Assembly: GCF_042100115.1 (NCBI RefSeq)
Contig: NC_091274.1
Span: 1,674,001 to 1,738,000, forward strand
Source of the DNA: Alternaria dauci
Lineage: Eukaryota; Ascomycota; Dothideomycetes; Pleosporales; Pleosporaceae
Direction: 5' to 3'
DNA length: 64,000 nt
Position numbers and translations under genes: made by a program. The notes under the pieces were generated by a model that saw nothing but the letters and a program-made list of their open reading frames with translations, had not been told where the DNA came from and did not search any database. Every line of letters starts with the position of its first letter. The stretch's first letter is position 1. Below, piece by piece: positions 23,777-33,375 of this stretch.

Positions 23777-25193
23777 ATGAGCGTGCCTTCTTCCAAGACT
23801 CCAATCTGGCTCGACTGCGTGTGTATCTGCTGGTGCCCTCTCCACGTGCAATGCTGACCAAGTCAGGATACGGGGCATGATGTGAGTCTCGGATCATGTC
23901 TCCCTCACTCGCTCGCTGCTTACGGTGACTCCAGGATGCCTTTGCCCTCTTACTCTGCGCGCACGATCCAAAAGTCGAGCTGCTCGGCGTAAGCACTGTG
24001 CATGGCAATGCTGCGCTCGAGCAGACCACGTACAACACAAGGGCAATCTTGGAGGCAATCGGAAAGCGTCATGTCAAGGTTTATCCAGGCGCCTCGAAGC
24101 CTCTCGTACGCGATGCTGTACACGCAGCCGATATTCACGGTATGTGCGCGCCCGACCAACTGATGAGTATGCGCTGATTGTCGCAGGCGAGTCCGGCTTG
24201 GATGGTGTCACCTTGCTACCGACTCCCGTCGAACCAGCAGCGACCGACGTCGACCACCTCGAAGCCATGTACCGAGCGCTCATGGCTACACCACCCCATA
24301 CCGCTTGGTTGGTCTCTACGGGCACATTGACCAACATCGCCATGCTGTTCCAGAAGTATACCCATCTAGTGGCTCACCTCAAAGGTCTCAGTATAATGGG
24401 CGGTGCGGTGGGTGGAGGCTTTACGGACGCGCCTATGGGCATGATTGAGGGAGAGGGCGAAAGATTTGGCAACTGGACGCCTTATGCTGAGTTCAACGTA
24501 TGCTACAACCTTCATGTCTGACGCCAAAAGACAAGACTAACCTCCTTCAACAGATCTACGTAAGATAACCGATTCCTCGCAGACACGGGAGCACGCTGAC
24601 ATGTCTAGTGTGACCCTGAAGCATCTCACTTCATCTTTTCGCACCCCGTTCTGAAGCCCAAGACGACACTCGTACCCCTTGATCTGACGCACCAAGTTCT
24701 CGGTACGAAGAAAGTTCGCCAGACACAACTATACGGTGATGAGATATGCAATCCGCCGGGCTCGAAGATGGACTATACGCCCTCAGCTTTGCGGGCCTTG
24801 TTCACCCAAATCATGTCTTTTTTCGCAGGAACATACGCCGAGGTTTTCTCCATAACCAAGGGTCCACCGTTGCATGATCCGCTCGCGGTTGCAGCTGCTT
24901 ACAATCCCGAGATATTCGATGACAGGGGCGGCGAACGCTTCCAAGTGGACATAGTCACCGAGGGTATTCATTCGTCCGACAAGTCAAAAGTTGGTGAGCT
25001 TGGTAGAACAAAGGTCACCAAGCTTCCAGTCGGTGAAGGTGGCTGCCGCATACCCAGGAGCGTTGATCTTGATGCATTCTGGGGCAGCATCGAAAGTGCG
25101 CTCAAGCATGCAGATGCAGTCAGTCCAATGCCCAAGCTTTCTATCCAAGAGCTGGAAGAAGCTGGTGTCTTCAATGGTGTTGAAAGAATATAA
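23777..25193 (+). CDS. Inosine-uridine preferring nucleoside hydrolase (URH1-like)
   Basis: Hydrolyses ribonucleosides to base plus ribose in purine/pyrimidine salvage. Six exons: 23777-23818, 23867-23881, 23935-24139, 24187-24497, 24554-24559, 24609-25193; 387 residues. Exon 2 is 15 nt and exon 5 is 6 nt. Exon 1+2+3 read PIWLDC-DTGHD-DAFALLL, the calcium and ribose-binding aspartate motif at the N-terminus of the family; then VELLGVSTVHGN, TAWLVSTGTLTNIA, LKGLSIMGGAV. Exons 4-5-6 read YAEFN-IY-CDPEASHFIFSH, the conserved NIYCDPEA signature. GPPLHDPLAVAAAYNPE carries the late catalytic His-Asp. All junctions are GT-AG and in frame. It has DTG where yeast Urh1 has DPG. Probably cytosolic; no signal peptide. 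Confidence 0.9.
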
Positions 25194-25943
25194 CGAAGGC
25201 GTAACTGGAACGTCGCGTGATAAGTAGAATTATAGAAGGGATAGAACAACACAAGCTCTTGAACAACGGGAACGCTGCATACGGCTCAACTTCAAGAGAG
25301 ACGGTGGCCGTAAATGGCGAATCTCGATTCAGCCTGTTTCCAGCCTGTCGCATACACTGCAACGCCGAGCCTGTTGGTCAACAGCCAATATGTGCCTTGG
25401 CCTGGGGGGAAGTAACTGCCGGAAACACGACATTCGCGAGTGTCACTCGGCGGTTCCACGAATTGGCGATTGTTGGCTAAGCCAGCCGATCCCAGGCTCC
25501 TGTGCTAGGATACCCAATTCGATAGTATGCCAATACCTATTTCTGCAATCACCGTGTCCCCAAATGAACACTATGCGGTTTCACAGTCTGTTAGACGCAT
25601 TTGTATGAGTTATTTCCTTCAGATCCCACGGTATACCTAGCTCCAAATTACGTTGTACTGCGGTAAGAGTTGATCTCAAAACCTTATGCCATGTTCTCGA
25701 AATCAGGATTGGCTACCACAGCACCAGTAGAGATACTGGGCGATTGACCAAACACTTTCACCGTCACCAACTATAGCAATATCCTTTTCTGTCATATCTC
25801 TACCGGACCGGACCGCATATCAAGTTACACCATACTTCAATGGCGGGCAACTGGCGAACAGGGTTGATAGGCTGTCAGATGTCGATTAACAAGTGCCAGG
25901 CCTGAAACCTCCTCTGTTCCCCAGTCATCTCAACAAGGTCGAA
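25194..25943. other. Intergenic before the GH10 relic
   Basis: Nucleoside hydrolase 3' region and unassigned DNA. No supported frame. Confidence 0.5.
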
Positions 25944-26877
25944 ATGAAGCCTTTGGTCGTTTGCCCTGTCTTCCCGCTTGTAACTCCCTCTCCAACACTA
26001 ATCCCTATACACCCCCGCTCGAGTTTCGTCTCCCGCCCGAACTAAGCTGCAGGTCTCGGGCTCTCGCGAAGAAGCTGGGCTAAAGTACTTTGGCACAGCC
26101 ACTGACAACGAAGCCTACGGCAATGAGGAATAAACTTCCATAGTCTTCACCACTCAGAGTTCAGTCAAGTGACTGCCTCCAATGGCCAGTAATGGGTACA
26201 CACGGGGCGGCAGCGTAACTTTGCCAACAACACCCTAGGGGACCAGATCGTCGATGCCAGCAAAGAGGCCGACCAGATCCGCCGCTGCCACGCCTTCCTC
26301 TGGCACAACCAGCTCCCCACCTGGCTCACGACAGGTACCTGATCCAGAGCTAGTCTCCCCATGGTCCTGGAAACCCATATCCAAAACGTCGCAAACTACT
26401 ACTGGAACGATTGCTACGCCTGAGACGTGATGCACAGAGTTTTCCATGATGACGGCACACAGCGAAAGATAACCTGGTTGGATATCGTCGGTCTAGAACA
26501 CATTGGGCCTGTATTCCGTCAAGTAAGACAGTGTGCAAGCCCAGGCACCAAACTGTACTAGAATGGTTATTGGAATTAAGAGGGTGGACGACAAGAGTTT
26601 GACTGTTGCACGTATGGTCAGAGAATAAATACCAATGCATCGATGTGCCTATTGATGGTGTAGGACTACAAGCTCATTTTGCTGTGAGCAGAGCCCCATT
26701 GCATAGTGATATTTGTGCTAGAGTCGCAGTTTGGGACTTTTGGAGACTTGGTTAGTTGGGTGCCTGAGACGTTTGTGGGAAAGGGCAATGCCTATCTGGG
26801 ACCAGAACCTACAGAGGAAGCTAGCGTACTATGCTATTGCCAACGTGTTGAGAAAGGCGGGTGAGAAGAGTGCATAA
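25944..26877 (+). pseudogene. Decayed GH10 endo-beta-1,4-xylanase
   Basis: Relic of a secreted family-10 xylanase. A possible signal-peptide ATG is at 25944 (MKPLVV). Recognisable blocks: REEAGLKYFGTATDN (26050 on); EFSQVTASNGQ then stop 26190; NFANNTLGDQIVDASKEADQ; CHAFLWHNQLPTWLTTG then stop 26340; ETHIQNVANYYWNDCYA-stop(26421)-DVM; PGTKLY then stop 26559; VPIDGVGLQAHFAVSRAP in another frame (26642 on); WVPETFVGKGNAYL; and after another frame change WDQNLQRKLAYYAIANVLRK to TAA at 26875. The stop at 26421 replaces the Trp of CYAWDV, a TGG to TGA change. The acid/base site (family WDVVNEA) reads DVMHRV here, and the TELDIRM nucleophile region is unrecognisable, so it cannot be active. Confidence 0.85.
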
Positions 26878-28904
26878 GCTGGGAGGCAGTGATGGGGGAC
26901 CGGGAAATGGGCCAAGCCCTAGGCTTCAAAGGTTGTTATTAGTAGGTTTGTCGCTATTTCCGAAGTTTTTTTTTTGTAAATAGTAACCAGATGGTGTAGA
27001 CGTGTCTAAGCCTCTATTGCGAATCTTATTCTGTGTGTTATTCAATATGCCTATGTCCGGGCAACGCCAGGGGGGTGACGCATGCTACACTGAGTCTTGG
27101 TTAGTGCTTCCAGGAAGACCTTGCATGTTATACTTTCTAAAGTGCCAACGGTGTATCTTTCGTTCTAGACTGGACGATGAGGAGCATCCTATTCTTGTTA
27201 CTGGAGTTCAGGCATCACATGTTTTCACAATGATGTCACCAGCCATACATATGCGACAGAGCTCAGGTCTACTGAGTTCGAGCTGGTCCAAAGCAACGGT
27301 TTGGCATCGGTCTCTGGCAGGAGCTAGTAGACAACCAAGTGTGTCGATTAAGGTCCACTCCCATGCGATTTTTTTATTATTTGTGCTGATAGCAACGCGG
27401 TGATCAATATCATACAAAATATTCCGCAACGGATTGGTCGATAAAGAGCTGCTAGCGATAGTGTTTTGCGGAGAAAGTGTATGTTGTTGCTTGGCGGCTC
27501 AGAGTCAAGAGTTCCGCTCTGCCGTACTCTTGGTGTTCGTGCGGGACGAGGAAGCGGATGCATCCGCAGACAGGAACAAAGCGTGATGGGCACTAAGACC
27601 TGCCCCAATCCTCCAAGCCCCTCCGCTGATCTTGGATGACGGACTACAGGCATGGCGTCCGTCATGGTGTAGATAGGAGGTATATGTGGCGGTGCTGTGT
27701 CTCATCTTCTCGTCCATTGCGCTTGCACGTCGGCTGTCCTAGTGGGTGTTACAGGTGGCTGGTTACATGCATTGTATGTACACGCGTCTTTCGCCCGGTA
27801 GCCATTGTAGAGAGATCGAAACTAGGTCGTTTGAGGTCGTAATATGTCCATGATTAGGTACTCTAACCCATTAGAAACGAAAAAGACTCGTCGCAGACGT
27901 GCCACTAAAGATACTAAGGTACGTGAAGAAACAGCTTCCTTGTTCGAAATTCATAGTGGAATAGTGACACAGTCATGTCCTCGTTCGGAATGCGCCTTGT
28001 CAGCCGTATGCAACGATGATGGATACAAGAAGTGCCGATTTTGGGGTGCTGAGACATTGATACAAGCCATACGCGCGTTCGGGCGATGGCTGCCACTGCC
28101 CCTGAAGTCTGAAGATCGAACTTCGGCAACGATTAGAAGAAGAAATCTGTCAGGGCCACTAGAGTGTAAATAGCGCATCGCTGTATAGTCATCCGTCAGG
28201 AACCCGTACAACTTAGCATCTGCGAGGCTATACTTGCGGCAAATGACATTACGCCGGACGGCCATACCTCCTGCCTCGTAAGCGTGCATAGCCTCAATGT
28301 AATAATCGCTCAATTCTTGGCCTACATTGCTGGGCACTTGGCGAAGAGCCAAGAGTGGAAACATGGATGCGTAGATATCCCGCTCACAGTTGGCGATCGT
28401 CTGAAATTTCGAAACCTCAAGCTGTACACGGGATCTTTTCCAGGGGCTGAGCGTCCTAAGTGTATGCTAAGTATTTTGAGGAGCAAGGCGAAGGTCGATC
28501 GTAACAGGCTCCACCCTTGTGCAGACGCAGCGCAATCGCGAGGATCACAAACTTGTTATTGACCCATTGTCTGAGCTTCGAGAACATGTCGACTAGTGTT
28601 GCGGGCGCATACTTTTTCTGCAGTACCGTTGAAATACTGCTAGGGCAAAGGGCGTTCGACAAGCATCGAGGTCTCACTGGCGCAGAAGGCAAGTGCGACA
28701 AGCCATGCGTCCGAGACGGGAAATTAAGAGGCCATGCGATGCGAAACTGGGTGTCTCTCTGTTCCAAGGTACGCACTCTGTAGCAGAACGAACTTGCGAG
28801 CCACTGCAGTCCAGTGGTGACGATGCGATTGCGTGACGAGAGCGTGGAAACGCAGCAAAAACCGGAGTAGATTGGATGCCAATACTTCCCGCTGCTGCTG
28901 TTGA

Positions 28905-28910
28905 GCCAAG
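28905..28910 (+). promoter_or_regulatory. Candidate PacC site GCCAAG
   Basis: Core hexamer recognised by Aspergillus PacC, about 620 bp upstream of the pacC ATG. Single-hexamer matches are common by chance. Confidence 0.35.
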
Positions 28911-29148
28911 GGCACCAAGAGTTCCGCATTTTGATTGCTGTTTCGGTTGTGTCGCCTCAGCGTGAGGGATCGAGGGTGTGGCAACGTCTCCCACCCACCA
29001 CGCACAACGACGCCCATGACCCTCTTTCGTCCATGGCGTGTTTCGATATGGGCACCGAGTACCCCGCGAAAACAGGAAGCGGTTACTTGATTGTGGTTCG
29101 CATGTGGTCATCTGCGACTGACGGGTGCCGGCGAAGCAATCGCGTCTG

Positions 29149-29166
29149 GCCAAGATGAGGGCCAAG
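29149..29166 (+). promoter_or_regulatory. Pair of candidate PacC sites
   Basis: Two GCCAAG hexamers (29149-29154 and 29161-29166) in the same orientation, 12 bp start to start, about 370 bp upstream of the pacC ATG. A paired arrangement in the gene's own promoter supports autoregulation; not tested. Confidence 0.5.
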
Positions 29167-29523
29167 GCGCCAGTGAGTAAGAGAGTGGGGAGGGTGGCAG
29201 GATAAGGCCGAATCACGTCGAGGCTTTGCCCACCGTCCCCGGACCTTCCCAACCTCGGCTTAGCAGGGCTGTGCCTCATTCTTCGACCGCGCCAGTTTCT
29301 CTTTCTCTGGGCGAATCTTCGCCCGCTCCGTTCCGCTGGTAAAAGCTGCCAACTGCCCGCGAAAACCTCTGGGCGTTCGCTCCTCTGACTTTGCTCCACG
29401 ACCCCAGGCTGCCCTTCCCCCCCCCGCGGCTTAACTTTGCAATATCTGTCATTGCTCTGAGCTGTTCTGACTCTTTCGCACACCACCAACCTTCACTACT
29501 ATTGGCAAACAACATCCGACTTC

Positions 29524-29529
29524 GCCAAG
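29524..29529 (+). promoter_or_regulatory. Candidate PacC site next to the start codon
   Basis: GCCAAG ending 3 bp before the pacC ATG. Probably transcribed, so it may be coincidental. Confidence 0.3.
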
Positions 29530-29532
29530 ACG

Positions 29533-31507
29533 ATGAGCGAGGTCCAGAGTACAGTGCCCGCAGCGGCCACAACACCTCAACAACAACCCCAAGGCACTCC
29601 TATTCAGCAGAATGCCCCAACACCCGCCTCAGTTGCCGGCGGCTCAGGCGACCAGCTTGTTTGCCAGTGGCAGAACTGTGGTGACCGCCTGCCCTCTGCC
29701 GAACAGCTCTACGTAAGTTGACCGCCAAGTATTCCCCGCGACGACTGCATATCGCGCCGCGACGCGTGCAATCTTGTCGCTTTGTCCTTGCGGCTCACTG
29801 ACTTGATTGCAGGACCACGTTTGTGAGCGCCATGTCGGTCGCAAGAGCACAAATAACTTGAACTTGACCTGCCAGTGGGGCAACTGCCGCACCACTACGG
29901 TCAAGCGCGATCACATCACCTCTCATATTCGCGTGCATGTCCCGTTGAAGCCGCACAAGTGCGATTTCTGCGGCAAGGCGTTCAAGCGCCCTCAGGATCT
30001 CAAGAAGCATGTAAAGACGCACGCAGACGACTCCGTATTGCTCCGTTCTCCAGAGCCCAACCGAGGCGGTCCCCACGGCGCCCAAGGCTACCCGGGCCAG
30101 AACGGCAAACGTAAGTACTCCTCAGATGACTTTGTCGAGCTCAACATGGATTCTCATGTCTGTTCTTCATCCTCTTTCAATATCTAACAGTCTACTACAG
30201 TGGTCGCTGACTTGCAGGCACTTGCCGCTACAGCAAGTGGATACCAGTATCCCGATGGCGCCCTTGGCCCTAACGGAGGTTACGGCCAGCAACATCCAGG
30301 TGGTGCTCCAGCCGGTTTCTACGGAGGCCCACCCCAAAACTCTGCTTATGGTCCAGTCTACTATGCTGTAAACCAATCCCAGCAGCTTAACAATGACTAC
30401 GAGATCAGGAAGCGTGCTGCGTACGATGCGCTCAACGAGTTCTTCGGAGACGCCAAGCGTCGCGCAATCGACCCTACCACCTACTATGACGTCGGTCAAC
30501 GACTCATGGGTCTTCAGGGTGTTCAGCTTCCAGTCCTCGGTGGTGGTGGAGGCGGCTACCAGGGCGCTGGCATGTCTGAATATGGCCATGGAGGCTCAAT
30601 GGTCGCTCAAGCGCAGCACCCGCCCATGCACCACCCCTATTCTTTGCCGCTTCCCAATCTGAGAACCAAAAGCGATCTTCTGAACATCGACCAGTTCTTG
30701 GAGCAATTGCAAAGCACCGTCTATGAGAACCCCAACCACGCTGCAGCCGCCGGGGTGGCTCATCCTAGCCACTATGTCCACACTGGCGCTGGCTACCGCT
30801 CCAGCAACTCACCGCCTGGCCTGTCATCTAGCCACTCTCAGTCATCTCACGCAACTGCTATTGGATCATCCAGTGCCGAGACCCCAGCTTTGACTCCTGC
30901 ATCGAGCGTACTGTCGTACGGATCTCAGCATTCCCCTGGCGCGCAACACTCTTCCAACAATGGCGTATCCCCCACATCGAGGACTTCGATTGGTAGCATG
31001 TATCCCACTCTTCCCTCTGTCAGCGCCATGTCGGATATGTCAGCTGCAGCTCCGTCATCTGGACTCGCACCCGCGTTTGATACTGATGGCCGTCGACGAT
31101 TCTCTGGTAACCTTCTGCAAAAGGCTGCCCCAGATCGATCAGAGAACGACATGGACACTTCGAGCGACCCTGCTTCACCCAAAGATCGTCGGGATTCCGA
31201 GCAAAACAGTCTTCACCACGATGTTAACCAGCTGGCTATTCACTCGCCCAAGGTTGACCCTGCTCTTCGCTCCCCAAGCGTTGCTTCATCAACTCACACA
31301 GAGCAAGGCGACTCATCTCAGCAATCGTGGGTTGAGAATATTCGGGTCATTGAGAGGCTCAGGGCGTACCTCAAGGACAGGCTGGATTCCCACGACTTCT
31401 CTGACGATGAGGAAGACGTTAAGCAAGTGCATGAGCGTCGTATGAGCGATGATGATGCGCACAACCTTTATCCAGTACTGCGTGCTGTGCAAGAGGGTCG
31501 AGAGTAG
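29533..31507 (+). CDS. pacC: pH-response transcription factor PacC/RIM101
   Basis: Zinc-finger regulator that activates alkaline genes and represses acid genes after two-step proteolysis. Exons 29533-29712, 29813-30110 and 30201-31507; 594 residues. Three C2H2 fingers lie at about residues 44-135: [10 protein letters not shown]...[46 protein letters not shown]. The long C-terminal region has a Gly/Tyr/Pro-rich part, then [17 protein letters not shown], a plausible processing segment. Two YPx(L/I) motifs, YPTL at 427-430 and YPVL at 583-586, match the PalA-binding motifs that flank the signalling protease box in Aspergillus. An acidic stretch ([11 protein letters not shown]) precedes the C-terminus. 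Shorter than the Aspergillus protein (about 680) but complete in layout. Confidence 0.95.
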
Positions 31508-32171
31508 TGCCCGTACTGTTTGTGGGTTCGTGAGGCTTCGTGGAGTTCAACTCGGGGTGATGGCGTTTAGGCGTTCGCCAAATCTGGTGGCATTGTCGGG
31601 GTGACTGTCAATGGTTGGTTTCTATCGAGATAGCGATGTCTTTCTTCTGTTTGTTTCATGGCCGTTATAAGGGACCAGGCCTTCCTGTGGCATGTTTAGC
31701 TTCACACTTGTTAGTCGCAATGTGCGAATATCACGATTTTCCAATTCTTCAACTTGATGCTATATGCATTAGATTTGACAATATTCGCCCATCGTGAGAC
31801 GTGTAGAGAAATCCCTAGCCTGCTCGCACTTGTCTGTACTCGTCAACTGCGGAACCTGCTTGGCGACCCGCGTTATCAGTTTGCCAAGCTTATGACCAAT
31901 TGAGTCCCCACATCGAGTCTTGTTGATCGTCGTTTAGACAAGCCTTTCCCCACGTTGCTATCAGTCCAGGACGTCAGGCACAGAATGATATGAGTTCAGT
32001 CGACCCACTTGGAATCGCGTACAATGTAAACACGCTCAACATCCTCATCGACGTCTATTTGAACATCATTCATCCCTCTCGTGACATACCGACAACTCTT
32101 GCGCACCTTTGCGACATACAGCAAAACATCCAACAGAGAACGTAAGCCATCTTGTGAAGCATTGTACTGCG
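31508..32171. other. Intergenic, pacC 3' region and promoter of next gene
   Basis: 660 bp, AT-richer than the exons. Nothing else recognisable. Confidence 0.5.
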
Positions 32172-32738
32172 ATGGCGTACGGGCGTGGTGGTGCCGGCAA
32201 TTACTACGCGGCGCAAGAGCAAAGCAAGAAGGCTACTGAGGCGAGTTGAACTAGCTCTTGCGTTCTCAATCGTATAGGCTGCCAAGTCAGCTGACAGTCT
32301 ATACAGGACGTTGAGGCCAACCGTTCCATTTCCGCTGCACAGCCCACTCCCTCTCCGACTCCGGCGCAACCTTCGAATTCCTCTCAAGACTACGCACACA
32401 TGGGTCGCGGCGGTGCCGGCAACTGGTATCAGCCCACCGAGCTTCAGAAAGAGGGCACTTTCACACCGGCTGTTGACGCAACCGCGATCCCTACATCAGC
32501 AAAGCCACAGGTCAGCACACCTTGGCATCCTGAGGGTCAGGAAATGCCTGTCGCGAGGAGTGGGAGAGGTGGTGCAGGTAACTTTGTCTGGAAGAGTGAA
32601 GAGCAGAAGAAGGGACAGAGAGAAGATGAAGAGAGAAGGATAGAGGGACTGAGGGATGAGGTAGAGAAGAGTGTCGAAGCTGGATTGGCGAAACCGCCTT
32701 TCGCGCTGCTTGGGAGGGAGACGCAGAAGGGCCGTTGA
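32172..32738 (+). CDS. Par32-like GRGGAGN-repeat protein (DUF3602-type)
   Basis: Small protein of 166 residues with three GRGGAGN motifs: MAYGRGGAGNYY at the start, MGRGGAGNWYQPTEL in the middle and SGRGGAGNFVWKSEE near the C-terminus. Repeats of this kind define the fungal DUF3602 group that includes yeast Par32, a rapamycin-responsive phosphoprotein that inhibits ammonium permeases. Exons 32172-32240 and 32307-32738. The intron has a GC donor (GAG|GCGAGT) and a normal ACAG acceptor: without splicing the frame hits TGA within three codons, and no GT donor restores phase. The C-terminal part is charged and helical (EDEERRIEGLRDEVEKSVEA). A link to TORC1 and ammonium uptake is inferred from the family only. 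Confidence 0.8.
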
Positions 32739-33375
32739 ACGATATCGACAGGACACAGCGTTCAGCGTGTATGCCAAGACACCATGGATAGTTAGATATT
32801 CAGGCCCAATGAACCAATTTAGCATGCACCGTCGGAATTACGCTCAGAAGGCTATCTCTGGAAGTGCCGAAAGGTACGCTAGAGATGTACTTGGTAATCT
32901 GCGTGGCGACTTTGCATCGAGGGTAACAGTGTTTACCTTCAGAATCCGTTTTAGCGTTTGCCTGTGGAGTATTGGAGTTTTTCTTAGCTTCCTGCTCTCA
33001 GAGACGAGCGCTGTTGCGGAAGTCACTACATCTACTAGGTAGCACTTGGCCGAAAATCAGCAGTTCAGAACGCAGCAGCTAAGCCTTGAACCTTTGCACA
33101 CAGAGAAGCTTATCTACTGTTTCAGAGGTATACCCATTTAGAGGTGTGGTGTGAGTGGGGTCCATTGTAGACACGCTTGATCGTGCGCATCTCTTGAGGC
33201 AGCTCATGACGTCGCTTCCTCTTTGGGCCAACAACGTCCGTGCACTTTGTTTATCGACGCCCTAGCCGATAACTCCCCCGTCTTGGTCTCTCCCCACCCA
33301 CAGACCAGCCCCAATCTCCGCTCATCTTCGTGTTGCAACCTGGTCGTGGATCATTCTTCGACACTTTGCGACAAC
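32739..33375. other. Intergenic, no gene
   Basis: 640 bp. An open frame at 32671-33042 overlaps the end of the Par32-like gene in another phase and looks like chance. Confidence 0.5.

Larger units (their letters stand above)
26878..29532. other. Gene-poor DNA and pacC upstream region
   Basis: 2.65 kb without a supported gene. Frames at 27951-28364 (-), 28456-28929 (-) and 28674-29489 (-) are open but start at non-ATG codons or match nothing I know. The last 600 bp are GC-rich and contain PacC-type hexamers; they are the pacC promoter and 5' UTR. Confidence 0.5.

Noticed and set aside
27951..28364. 137-codon minus frame (YYIEAMHAYEAGGMAV...)
   Set aside because: Looks faintly protein-like, but I could not link it to a family or to neighbouring exons; too weak to call a gene or pseudogene.
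28674..29489. 271-codon minus-strand open frame upstream of pacC
   Set aside because: Begins at a TTG, has no recognisable domain and lies over the GC-rich pacC promoter; long chance frames are common there.
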